Source: Fidelibacterota bacterium (GTDB taxonomy: Bacteria > Fidelibacterota > Marinisomatia > SCGC-AAA003-L08 > D37C17). Taken from it: DNA of 53,744 bases. Of this stretch, positions 44,534-53,744 are shown in pieces. The translations under genes were made by a program, and so were the position numbers. The stretch is taken from the NCBI GenBank assembly GCA_002718585.1, contig PBFG01000023.1, positions 1 to 53,744 of the forward strand, in the 5' to 3' direction. Within the stretch, counting starts at the first letter, position 1, and the number at the start of each line of letters is the position of its first letter. The notes below the pieces were generated by a model. The model searched no databases and was not told the origin of the DNA. It saw only the letters and a list, made by a program, of their open reading frames with translations.

Positions 44534-45592
44534 ATGCTTACTCTAAAAAGTTTATTCGAAATAATGAATGATAAGAATGCAAGTGACTTGCATTTATCTA
44601 TTGGTAGCCCTCCAAGAATAAGAATTAATGGTAGATTAAATCCTATTAATGAAGATAAGCTTGATGAAAACAGTATAATTAATTTATTGAGTGAATATCT
44701 TAAAGATAGCCAATTACAAAAAGCTAAAAATGGTATAGCAATAGATTCTACAATAGGTATTCCTGGACTTAGTAGATTTAGAGTTAATGCATTTAAACAA
44801 AGAGGTAGTATTGTTGCCACATTCAGAAGATTACCATTTGAAGTTCCTAATATAAAAAATCTTGGATTTTCTGATACAATTCTAAAATTAACTGAACAAA
44901 GAAAAGGTCTAATATTAATCACAGGTGGTACTGGCAGCGGTAAATCAACAACACTTGCTACAATGGTTCAAAAAATATCCTCAGAATTAGAAGGACATAT
45001 CATAACAATTGAAGATCCTATTGAATACTTATATCCGCACTCTAAATCTTTAATTAACCAACGAGAAATTGGAATTGATAGCCCAACATTTGCGGATGCA
45101 TTAAAAAGTGCTTTAAGGCAAGATCCTGATTTAGTTGTTGTTGGAGAATTAAGAGATCCTGAGTCCATGGCAACAGCCTTAACAATAGCTGAAACTGGTC
45201 ATTTAGTTTTGGCTACATTACATACAAATAATGCAGCTGGAACTATTTCAAGAATAGTTGATGTTTTCCCCCCAGAAAAGCAAGAGATTATTAGAATGAA
45301 TTTATCCATGTCATTAGTTGCCATTATTTCACAACAATTAATTCCAAATGTTGAAAATAGCAGATCCTTAGCATTAGAGATTTTAGTAAATACACCATCA
45401 ATCAAAGCATTGATAAGAGAAAATAACATACATCAAATTGATAATTATATACTAAGTGGAGCAAAAGATGGAATGGTAAGAATGGATGATTCTATTTTGG
45501 CACTGTATAATGATAATTTAATTACTAAGGATAATGCTCTCTACTATGCCCATAAAGCATCAGAGCTTTCAAAAAAATTAAGTGATTTCTAG
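44534..45592 (+). CDS. pilT: Type IV pilus retraction ATPase PilT
   Basis: A hexameric secretion-family ATPase that powers pilus retraction. It shows the N-terminal 'ASDLHLSIGSPPRIRINGRL', Walker A 'GGTGSGKSTT' (131-140), Asp box 'IITIEDPIEYLY', Walker B 'PDLVVVGELRDPE' and His box 'ETGHLVLATLHTNNAAG'. 352 residues and the PilT-like 'LAEILVNTPSIKALIREN'-type region (here 'LALEILVNTPSIKALIREN') separate it from PilB. It follows the HEAT and lipoprotein genes by three bases. No pilin or assembly gene lies in the window, so those must be elsewhere. Confidence 0.94.
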   Translation: MLTLKSLFEIMNDKNASDLHLSIGSPPRIRINGRLNPINEDKLDENSIINLLSEYLKDSQLQKAKNGIAIDSTIGIPGLSRFRVNAFKQRGSIVATFRRLPFEVPNIKNLGFSDTILKLTEQRKGLILITGGTGSGKSTTLATMVQKISSELEGHIITIEDPIEYLYPHSKSLINQREIGIDSPTFADALKSALRQDPDLVVVGELRDPESMATALTIAETGHLVLATLHTNNAAGTISRIVDVFPPEKQEIIRMNLSMSLVAIISQQLIPNVENSRSLALEILVNTPSIKALIRENNIHQIDNYILSGAKDGMVRMDDSILALYNDNLITKDNALYYAHKASELSKKLSDF

Positions 45593-45641
45593 AAATATGT
45601 ATTTAAAATCACAAAATCAATGTTAAATAACTGTAGATATT

Positions 45642-45661
45642 ATCATTTTAATTGAAATGAT
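45642..45661. promoter_or_regulatory. 20-base imperfect palindrome upstream of the PhoD-type gene
   Basis: ATCATTTTAA then TTGAAATGAT is self-complementary except one pair and ends nine bases before the ATG at 45671. It may be an operator, a hairpin hiding the ribosome-binding region, or a weak terminator of pilT (four T follow). Position supports the first two slightly better. Confidence 0.3.
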
Positions 45662-45670
45662 TTTAGATTA

Positions 45671-46987
45671 ATGAAAATAATTTTTTATATACTTTTTACA
45701 TCTTTAATATTTCCTTTTAAAGATAAAATTAATGCTGGACCAATGGTTGGTTATTCGACCAAAATGGAAGTAGCTTTATGGATTCAAACAAAAGAAGAAT
45801 TTGAAGTTAAATTTTTATACTGGGATAAAAACAATCCAAATATAATTTTTGAGACAGAAAATTATCAAACAAGTAAGCATTCTGGTTTTACAGCAACTTT
45901 AGTTGCAGATAAAGTTAACCCAGGAATAAATTATTATTACAAACCTGTAATAGATGGTAAAGAAATTAATTTTGATTATCAATTAGAATTTCAAACTCAA
46001 AAACATTGGGAATATAGAACAAATCCACCCAATTTTAGTTTTGCATTTGGTAGTTGTGCATATACAAATGAGAAAGATAAAGATAGACCCGGTAAAGCAT
46101 ATGGTGGAGATTATTTTATATATTCTTCCATTTTAAAAAAAGATCCTGATTTTATGATTTGGCTTGGAGATAATGTTTATTTTAGAGAGCCAGATGACTC
46201 CAGAACAGGCATATATCATCGTTATACGCATGACAGATCACTAGCTGAATTACAACCATTGCTTGGCTCTGTACATCATTATGCTATATGGGATGATCAT
46301 GATTATGGACCTAATAATTCTGATAGAAGTTTCATATATAAAAATATTACACTGGAAGCATTTAAAGACTTTTGGGCAAATCCAACCTATGGATTTGAGA
46401 AAAATAAAGGTATTACAACTCAATTCAGATGGTCAGATGTTGATTTTTTTCTAATGGACAATCGTTATTTCAGAACGCCACAAAATAGAAAAAATATTTA
46501 CAAAGAAATTTTAGGTGATGATCAGGTCCAGTGGTTAATTGATGCTCTTTTAAATAGTAAAGCACCATTTAAAGTAATTGCATTAGGAGGACAATTTCTT
46601 AATTCCGAAAAAATTTATGAAAATCATATAAACTGGGAAGATGAACACAAAAAAATTTTAGATTTAATCGGTAAAGAGAAAATCGAAGGTATTGTTTTTA
46701 TTTCAGGAGATAGACATTTTTCAGAGGTATCAAAGATGGATAGGTTTGAAGCATATCCACTACATGATTTTACAGTTTCACCTTTAACATCCAGTTTTTG
46801 TGATATTTGTATTGATGAAAAAAATAAGTATAGAGTCAAAGATAGTGGAGTTTTTGAGCGTAATTTTGCGATAATCAATATTAGTGGTTTATATAATGAT
46901 CGATTATTGGAGTATATAATTTTTAATAGTTATGGTGAGCCGTTATGGAGCTATAAAATTCATGAAAATGATTTAAAATATGATTAA
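45671..46987 (+). CDS. phoD: PhoD-type alkaline phosphatase/phosphodiesterase
   Basis: A metallophosphatase of the PhoD family. An N-terminal fibronectin-like beta domain ('GYSTKMEVALWIQTKE', 'VNPGINYYYKPVIDG') precedes the catalytic domain. The latter has 'FAFGSCAYTNE', 'IWLGDNVYFREPDD', 'AIWDDHDYGPNNSD', 'FLMDNRYFRT' and 'FISGDRHFSEVSKMD', which carry the metal ligands. It has a short hydrophobic N-terminus that can act as a signal peptide, although the Tat-type twin arginine of Bacillus PhoD is absent. Likely role: release of phosphate from organic phosphoesters outside the cytoplasm. 438 residues. It stands alone between pilT and a bidirectional terminator. Confidence 0.85.
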   Translation: MKIIFYILFTSLIFPFKDKINAGPMVGYSTKMEVALWIQTKEEFEVKFLYWDKNNPNIIFETENYQTSKHSGFTATLVADKVNPGINYYYKPVIDGKEINFDYQLEFQTQKHWEYRTNPPNFSFAFGSCAYTNEKDKDRPGKAYGGDYFIYSSILKKDPDFMIWLGDNVYFREPDDSRTGIYHRYTHDRSLAELQPLLGSVHHYAIWDDHDYGPNNSDRSFIYKNITLEAFKDFWANPTYGFEKNKGITTQFRWSDVDFFLMDNRYFRTPQNRKNIYKEILGDDQVQWLIDALLNSKAPFKVIALGGQFLNSEKIYENHINWEDEHKKILDLIGKEKIEGIVFISGDRHFSEVSKMDRFEAYPLHDFTVSPLTSSFCDICIDEKNKYRVKDSGVFERNFAIINISGLYNDRLLEYIIFNSYGEPLWSYKIHENDLKYD

Positions 46988-46998
46988 AAAGAAATAAA

Positions 46999-47022
46999 AA
47001 GAGTCAGCGGACACTGACTCTT
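46999..47022. terminator. Bidirectional terminator between phoD and ligA
   Basis: AAGAGTCAG, loop CGGACA, CTGACTCTT forms a perfect 9-bp stem. On the plus strand it is followed by AATATTTTTA, and on the minus strand by TTTTTATTTCTTTTT. It thus serves the PhoD gene and the ligA operon, which converge here. Confidence 0.8.
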
Positions 47023-47039
47023 AATATTTTTATGATAAC

Positions 47040-47079
47040 TAATAACTTAGGAGGAGTTATTAATATATACTAATACTCC
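47040..47079. other. Two overlapping alternative hairpins in the phoD-ligA gap
   Basis: TAATAACT / AGTTATTA (47040-47062) forms an 8-bp stem whose 7-base loop is TAGGAGG. The right arm can instead join GGAGTTATTA (47053-47062) with TAATACTCC (47071-47079), nine pairs with one bulge. The two folds exclude each other. No open reading frame follows on the plus strand. On the minus strand it lies in the ligA 3' untranslated region. Confidence 0.35.
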
Positions 47080-47101
47080 GTTTACCATAAAAAGTTTCCA
47101 A

Positions 47102-49111
<2,010 letters not shown>

Positions 49112-49114
49112 TTA

Positions 49115-50626
49115 TTATGTAGATAAAATATTTTTATCAATAGAACCTGTTAAACTAAAGAAGTCTTTACTAGAAAAATTAAATGATTTATGCTGATAAT
49201 CACCATTTTCATTTACAGAATAATTATCAATAAAATATGATTTTCTATCAATAATTTGCTCTAAAGATTTTAATAGAAAATCAATATCATCAATTGTGTT
49301 GTATAATCCAAAGCTAGCTCTAACCATACCCATCCATGGTTCTACCTTCCATGATAAATGGTCATCAAGGCAATCTAATTGTTCTAATTCCTCTGAATGT
49401 GTCATATGAAGCATTTTTTCAACATAAGGATGAGCACAAAAACATTCATTTCTTACAGCAATATTAAAATAATCATTTAGTATTGCTGCAACCAGTCCAT
49501 GATCCAAACCTAAAATATTGAATGAAATAGTACCTGCTCTTTTGGAATCATCATCAACCGAATCACCATAAATGAAAATATCTTTAAATTCCTTCATTTT
49601 TTCTATGGCATAATTAGTAAGCTGCAAATCTTTTTTTAATATGTTATCCATACCTATACTATCTAAAACATGAATCGCACAACCTAAAGTAATTGCACCC
49701 AGAATATTAGGTGTTCCTGCTTCTTCTCTATTAGGAAATTGTTTAGACACAAAATAATTTTCAGGGAATACTTTATCAACCATTCCACCTCCAACTTCTT
49801 CTGGTTCAATAGCCGACATAAATGATTTTCTTGCTATGACAACTCCTGGAGAACCGGGTGCATATGTTTTATGTCCAGAAAATAATAGAGCATCAATCTC
49901 TAAATCTTTATCATCAAAACCACTCATATAAATAGGAACATGTGCAGCCATTTGTGCAGCATCTACTATAATGTATGCACCATATTTATGAGCCAATTTA
50001 GCAATTTTATTTATTGGATTAATGATACCAGTTACATTACTTAAACCAGTAATTGAGACATAATTAATTCTATCATGAAATTGAATTAAATATTTTTCAA
50101 AAATCTCCATATCAATACCACCCATATTAGTGTTATTTTTGTTTATAGGAATGTGCATAACCTTGCCACCATGCTTTCTGTGTGGCAAATCATTTGAATG
50201 ATGCTCCATAATTGAAACAATCACCATATCTCTCTCAGGCCTAATACGATTTAAAGTTTTTGCCATGCGATTCATACCTGCTGTAACACCACTTCCCATA
50301 AAAAAACATGTAAATTCATTTGGATCGGCATGAACAAAATCAAGAATTCGATTATGAATCCATTGATAAGTTTTAGTAGAAATTTTGGCACTAAAATGTA
50401 ATAGTGAGTGTGTATTTGAATAATGTTTTAAAAAATCATTTGATGATCTATGTGCTACTCCCATCATAAGAGAAGATGCTGTAGTATCTAAATAAATTCT
50501 TCTAGATTTATTACCATCAACAGTCTCGTATTCTGTATCTAAACCAATAAAATCATGTCTAATTTTCGCTAATAAATCTTGACCTTTAATTGACATAGTT
50601 TCCTTAGTTAAAAGAGGTAATTTCAT
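49115..50626 (-). CDS. Long class-V PLP enzyme, cysteine-desulfurase-like, substrate unknown
   Basis: A 503-residue aminotransferase class V protein. Fold markers are 'YLDTTASS', 'GSGVTAGMNRM', 'MEHHSNDLPHR', 'VDAAQMAAHV' (Asp222, Gln225) and the PLP lysine Lys253 in 'FSGHKTYAPG'. The C-terminal half has 'RNECFCAHPYV' (Cys394, Cys396) at the place where group II cysteine desulfurases carry the catalytic Cys loop. It is about 100 residues longer than SufS, with insertions around 230-240, 350-365 and a C-terminal tail. A true SufS is present in this window, so a different sulfur or amino-acid substrate is possible. It lies between pabC and ligA with nine-base gaps on both sides. Confidence 0.78.
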   Translation of the reverse strand: MKLPLLTKETMSIKGQDLLAKIRHDFIGLDTEYETVDGNKSRRIYLDTTASSLMMGVAHRSSNDFLKHYSNTHSLLHFSAKISTKTYQWIHNRILDFVHADPNEFTCFFMGSGVTAGMNRMAKTLNRIRPERDMVIVSIMEHHSNDLPHRKHGGKVMHIPINKNNTNMGGIDMEIFEKYLIQFHDRINYVSITGLSNVTGIINPINKIAKLAHKYGAYIIVDAAQMAAHVPIYMSGFDDKDLEIDALLFSGHKTYAPGSPGVVIARKSFMSAIEPEEVGGGMVDKVFPENYFVSKQFPNREEAGTPNILGAITLGCAIHVLDSIGMDNILKKDLQLTNYAIEKMKEFKDIFIYGDSVDDDSKRAGTISFNILGLDHGLVAAILNDYFNIAVRNECFCAHPYVEKMLHMTHSEELEQLDCLDDHLSWKVEPWMGMVRASFGLYNTIDDIDFLLKSLEQIIDRKSYFIDNYSVNENGDYQHKSFNFSSKDFFSLTGSIDKNILST

Positions 50627-50635
50627 ACAAATAAA

Positions 50636-51451
50636 TTAATTATTTTTAATTCTATTAAATAGTTCTTTTTTAATTCTTTTAGAATAATAATAGTCAGATT
50701 TCCAATTATCCCAGTAACATTCAACAAGACCAATTCCTGTTGAAGAGATAAATGCTTCATCCATTAGTTTAGCTTCATTTAATGGTATTTTGCGTTCATT
50801 TACTTCTAGCTTTAAATCTCTAGCAATATTTATGATTAAACCCCTCATTATACCTGCTAAAATTCCTAAATCTAATGATGGAGTATAAAGGACTTTATTT
50901 TTAATAAAAAATATATTTCTCATTGCACATTCAGTGACTATCTTATCTTGATTAAAAAAAACTGATTCAAATACATTCATTGATTCACAATATTCTCTTG
51001 CCATTATATTTCCCATATAATTAATTGATTTGATGGCAGGATTATAACGTATGATAGGAAATTCTTTTTCATCTAAATAAAAAACTTTTACTGGTATCTT
51101 AGGTATTTCATAAAATGGTTTTATGATTACAAAAATTGAAGAATTAATTTTTTTCAGATTATTTTCATTGCCTTTGGTTATGATTAATTTAAGTAAACCA
51201 GATTCTAAATTGTTAATGTTAATAACTTTGTTTAAAATTGATAAGATTTGATTCTTGCTCTTATTAATTTTAATTTTTGAAATTTTTAATCCATTATATA
51301 ATCTATCAATATGATCGGTATATGAAAATATTTTTTTTTTATCAAATCTCATCGTTTCAAATATTCCATATCCATAAGAAAAACCCATATCGTGAATTGA
51401 TATTTTTGCATCGTTTTCTTGTACATATTTACCATTTATATAATATTTCAT
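50636..51451 (-). CDS. pabC: Aminodeoxychorismate lyase-like class IV PLP enzyme
   Basis: A fold-type IV PLP enzyme. Markers are 'ISIHDMGFSYGYGIFETMR', the PLP lysine Lys141 in 'NPAIKSINYMGNI', 'ECAMRNIFFI' and 'SSTGIGLVECYWD'. The family includes PabC, branched-chain aminotransferase and D-amino-acid aminotransferase. Its place two bases after pabB makes 4-amino-4-deoxychorismate lyase, which yields p-aminobenzoate and pyruvate for folate synthesis, the best call. 271 residues is right for PabC and short for IlvE. Confidence 0.82.
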   Translation of the reverse strand: MKYYINGKYVQENDAKISIHDMGFSYGYGIFETMRFDKKKIFSYTDHIDRLYNGLKISKIKINKSKNQILSILNKVININNLESGLLKLIITKGNENNLKKINSSIFVIIKPFYEIPKIPVKVFYLDEKEFPIIRYNPAIKSINYMGNIMAREYCESMNVFESVFFNQDKIVTECAMRNIFFIKNKVLYTPSLDLGILAGIMRGLIINIARDLKLEVNERKIPLNEAKLMDEAFISSTGIGLVECYWDNWKSDYYYSKRIKKELFNRIKNN

Positions 51452-51453
51452 AT

Positions 51454-52656
51454 CTATTTTATAAATTGATCTAAAATATTACTTTTCAGACGTGCCTCAT
51501 TTAATTCTTTTTCTTCTTCAGAATCCCAAACAATTCCACCACCTACACAATATTTTGCAATTTGGTCTTTTATCAACATAGTTCTGATAGCAATATTAAA
51601 TTTTAAATCATTGTTTGAATCAATATATCCAATCGTACCAGTATATATTTCTCTATCATAGTTTTCTAACAAATCAATAATTTTCATTGAACTTTCTTTG
51701 GGCGCTCCGGTAATGGATCCTCCTGGACATAAAGCTTTAATTATATCGGTAAAACTAACCTCATTTTTAAGATTGCCATAAATACAGCTAACCATTTGAT
51801 TAATAGTTGTAAATGATTGAACAGAGAATATATCCTTAGTTTTAACAGATCCGAACTCACATATTTTACCTAAATCGTTTCGAAGCAAATCAACGATCAT
51901 AATATGTTCCGCTCTATCTTTGGGACTTTGCATTAACTTATTTTTTAATTTATCATTTTCTTGTTTACTTTTACCTTTATTAATTGTGCCCTTCATAGGA
52001 TATGTAAAAATTTTACTTTCTTCTGTATGAAAAAAAGATTCTGGAGAAAACGACAAAATATCATAATCTTTAATCTTTAAAAAATATCCATATTGGGGTT
52101 TTGCGATTTGTCTCATTAACAGATATATATCTATTGAATTGAAGTCAATTTTATATTTTTGTTCCATAGTATAATTAATTTGATATGAATTGCCTTGAAA
52201 AAGCTCTTTTTTTATTTTACTAATAATCTTGGAATAATTTGATAAAGAATCTATATCTTTAATTTTAGATAAAAATTTAAAGCTGACTTCTTTAGATATA
52301 TTTGATTGAATTGAATATGGTTTAATCATACTTGGCTTAGCAAACCAAAAAAAGGGGAAATTAGATTTTAATTTTTTAAATGGAATATGAGGATAAATTA
52401 TATTTTTAATATCATAACTCATAAATCCTATTGTTTTGATATTATCAATATCTTTAGACCATTTATTTATAAGCTTGTCAAGTAAATCAAATGAATTGCA
52501 TCTAACTTTTTGATGATTATGATATATACTATCATTTATCTGATAAACAACTTCATCAAAACCCCAAATAGCATATCCAACACTTTCAGAATGATTATCA
52601 ATTAAGGCATCAGGTTCACCAAATTCATTAATTAAATCAAATAAACTATTTTTCAT
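51454..52656 (-). CDS. pabB: Aminodeoxychorismate synthase component I
   Basis: A chorismate-using enzyme of the TrpE/PabB family. 'GNSYQINYTM', 'SFSPESFF', 'HIMIVDLLRNDLGKIC', 'GGSITGAPK' and 'GGGIVWDSEEEKELNE' are present. The discriminating position in 'YPMKGTINKG' is Lys222, the residue that marks PabB; anthranilate synthase has Ala there. It aminates chorismate to 4-amino-4-deoxychorismate. The glutamine amidotransferase partner PabA is not in the window. At 400 residues it lacks much of the usual N-terminal domain length (E. coli 453). It overlaps the upstream unknown gene by four bases (ATGA). Confidence 0.91.
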   Translation of the reverse strand: MKNSLFDLINEFGEPDALIDNHSESVGYAIWGFDEVVYQINDSIYHNHQKVRCNSFDLLDKLINKWSKDIDNIKTIGFMSYDIKNIIYPHIPFKKLKSNFPFFWFAKPSMIKPYSIQSNISKEVSFKFLSKIKDIDSLSNYSKIISKIKKELFQGNSYQINYTMEQKYKIDFNSIDIYLLMRQIAKPQYGYFLKIKDYDILSFSPESFFHTEESKIFTYPMKGTINKGKSKQENDKLKNKLMQSPKDRAEHIMIVDLLRNDLGKICEFGSVKTKDIFSVQSFTTINQMVSCIYGNLKNEVSFTDIIKALCPGGSITGAPKESSMKIIDLLENYDREIYTGTIGYIDSNNDLKFNIAIRTMLIKDQIAKYCVGGGIVWDSEEEKELNEARLKSNILDQFIK

Positions 52657-53561
52657 TTAATCTTCTCAAATACTGTATACTTTATAGTTTTAGGAGTGGT
52701 TATTGCATACGAAAAGATTTTCTTTTCACGGATAAATTTTGAAATTCCAATATTTTGGACTTTCGATACAGGAATGGTAATTTTTTTCCCCTTAATTTTC
52801 TTACTTATTAAGGGTAGTATAAAAGTACCCCATTGTAAATGATATGCAAATAATTCCATTAAATTTAATATAATATCCTCATCCCAATCAGGATTAAATT
52901 TTGACTCTCTAGATTGTAAACCTAGGTATTTACTTTTTAGTTTACCAAATCCCGATATTGCTCGCAGATTAATTAAATCAGAATAAAATATATGATCTAC
53001 TTCTTGTTCATATTCTCTTGAATCAATATTTTTAAATAACTCTTGCCAATTGTAATCTGAAAAAATATGGAGCCAATTATTGAAATTTTTTGAATATTTT
53101 TGAAATTTTAACCACATCGAATCACTATGTAATATTAAAAATTTTGAATAATTAGTATTGGGTATTTTAACATTATACAGCCATATTAAAAAAGCCAAAG
53201 TAGATAGCGGATATTTTTGATTAAAATTATTATTCGATAAATTCATTAAAATATTTGGATTACAAGAATTTCTAAATCCTCTTGGCATAGAATCTCCAAG
53301 CTTAATAATATGGCCACCTAAAGTTCTGCCTAGTGTAGGAATTATATCTAAATCAACCCATATTAAATCTTTTTTATTTTTGACTCCTGATTCTGAAATC
53401 CATATTGTTTGCATATTGTAATAACCAACCAATTCCCAATTGAGAAAGTGTGATAAAAAAGATGCGCAAATTAAACCATCGTAGTTTGCAGAAATTACAA
53501 ATTGTCTATTTTTATCCTTCAACCATTTGAATTTTTGAAAAATTTTTTTTCTGTTAAGCAT
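52653..53561 (-). CDS. Unrecognised 302-residue protein heading the pab operon
   Basis: I do not recognise this family. The protein is Trp/Tyr-rich and cytoplasmic by appearance, with no signal peptide or membrane segment. The N-terminal part 'VISANYDGLICASFL' followed by 'DLIWVDLDI' has a faint likeness to DHH-type phosphoesterase motifs (an N-D-G and a D-x-D after a strand), and 'LGGHIIKLGD' follows. That likeness is too weak to name a function. It overlaps pabB by four bases (ATGA), so it is translationally coupled to p-aminobenzoate synthesis and is the first gene of a run ending with ligA. Base use looks like that of its neighbours. Confidence 0.7.
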   Translation of the reverse strand: MLNRKKIFQKFKWLKDKNRQFVISANYDGLICASFLSHFLNWELVGYYNMQTIWISESGVKNKKDLIWVDLDIIPTLGRTLGGHIIKLGDSMPRGFRNSCNPNILMNLSNNNFNQKYPLSTLAFLIWLYNVKIPNTNYSKFLILHSDSMWLKFQKYSKNFNNWLHIFSDYNWQELFKNIDSREYEQEVDHIFYSDLINLRAISGFGKLKSKYLGLQSRESKFNPDWDEDIILNLMELFAYHLQWGTFILPLISKKIKGKKITIPVSKVQNIGISKFIREKKIFSYAITTPKTIKYTVFEKIK

Positions 53562-53652
53562 ATTTACAATTTATATTTAAACTTTATTATGAATTAATAG
53601 TTAATTTAATAACGAGTTTTTAATTTTTATATATTAACTTTAAATAATTTTA

Positions 53653-53744
53653 ATGAAAAATTTGAAAAAATTAATTTACATATTATTATCTATAAATTTT
53701 TTAATTTCACAAGATGAGATTGCACCTAATCTTAATGGTACTGA
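53653..53744 (+). CDS. Start of an exported protein (cut by window end)
   Basis: Only the first 30 codons are visible. They encode a typical signal peptide: 'MKNLKK' basic start, hydrophobic core 'LIYILLSINFLIS', and a probable cleavage before 'QDEIAPNLNGT'. The S-Q-D junction resembles the signal-peptide ends of the HEAT protein and the S1 peptidase in this window. The gene is divergent from the unknown gene heading the pab operon, with a 91-base AT-rich gap in which I see no clear regulatory element. Function cannot be assigned. Confidence 0.7.
   Translation, partial: MKNLKKLIYILLSINFLISQDEIAPNLNGT

Noticed and set aside
44464-44922. A 152-codon minus-strand open frame opposite pilT and the lipoprotein end
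   Set aside because: It overlaps two plus-strand genes in another frame and has no recognisable domain.
42586-45592. HEAT protein, lipoprotein and ATPase as a possible defence system
   Set aside because: The ATPase has every PilT hallmark and the other two are exported, which does not fit a cytoplasmic anti-phage system.

Overview
This window is a strongly AT-rich, very gene-dense bacterial chromosome segment. It carries about 42 protein genes and one tRNA gene, and no stretch over 300 bases lacks a gene. The cell is diderm with lipopolysaccharide: lpxL- and lpxH-type lipid A genes, an lptD-type gene and three or four outer-membrane barrels are present. Two secreted peptidases end in dockerin-like repeats, and one of them also has Ca-binding Cys/Asp modules of the 'CSDIDxDxCDDC' kind. 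There is also a DUF2723 glycosyltransferase and a long-form aromatic amino acid hydroxylase. Together these point to a marine member of the Fibrobacteres-Chlorobi-Bacteroidetes neighbourhood, most plausibly Candidatus Marinimicrobia (SAR406). That assignment is inferred from protein style, not from a marker gene. I saw no insertion sequence, prophage, CRISPR array or defence island; the window reads as core genome.

Layout. 1-306: end of a NeuB/SpsE-type sialic-acid synthase. 312-3594 (minus): lpxL, then cobT-cobS-cobC, the last steps of cobalamin nucleotide-loop assembly. 3676-5394 (plus): aromatic amino acid hydroxylase. 5440-11745 (plus): a complete SUF iron-sulfur operon (IscR-like Rrf2 regulator, sufA, B, C, D, E, T, S), met tail to tail by a CGFS glutaredoxin gene. 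12144-15617 (plus): a patatin/POTRA/barrel protein, tRNA-Leu(UAG), and a Na/Ca exchanger. 15621-24973 (minus): valS-recG-DUF2723-GT2, tightly packed. 25074-26594 (plus): gamma-glutamyltranspeptidase with a near-consensus promoter. 26617-33116 (minus): lptD - EIIA-like protein - hisS - exonuclease III - rRNA 2'-O-methyltransferase.

33283-38083 (plus): a C25 (gingipain-like) and an S1 (lysyl-endopeptidase-like) secreted peptidase, each with a C-terminal dockerin-like module. 38200-41701 (minus): a metallopeptidase/TolB-propeller/barrel fusion and rnhA. 41782-45592 (plus): lpxH, a HEAT-repeat exported protein, a lipoprotein and pilT. 45671-46987 (plus): PhoD-type phosphatase. 47102-53561 (minus): an unknown protein, pabB, pabC, a long class-V aminotransferase and ligA, tightly packed. 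53653-end (plus): start of an exported protein.

How the genes work together. The Rrf2 protein carries the three IscR cluster cysteines at exactly the E. coli IscR positions, and candidate operators lie before it and before sufA, so iron-sulfur supply is probably auto-regulated here. LpxL, LpxH and LptD serve lipopolysaccharide synthesis and export. PabB and PabC make p-aminobenzoate for folate. The least explained items are the 302-residue protein heading the pab operon, the 503-residue class-V PLP enzyme beside it, the HEAT/lipoprotein pair joined to pilT, the EIIA protein whose canonical phospho-histidine position is Tyr, and a cysteine-rich duplicated insert inside LptD.
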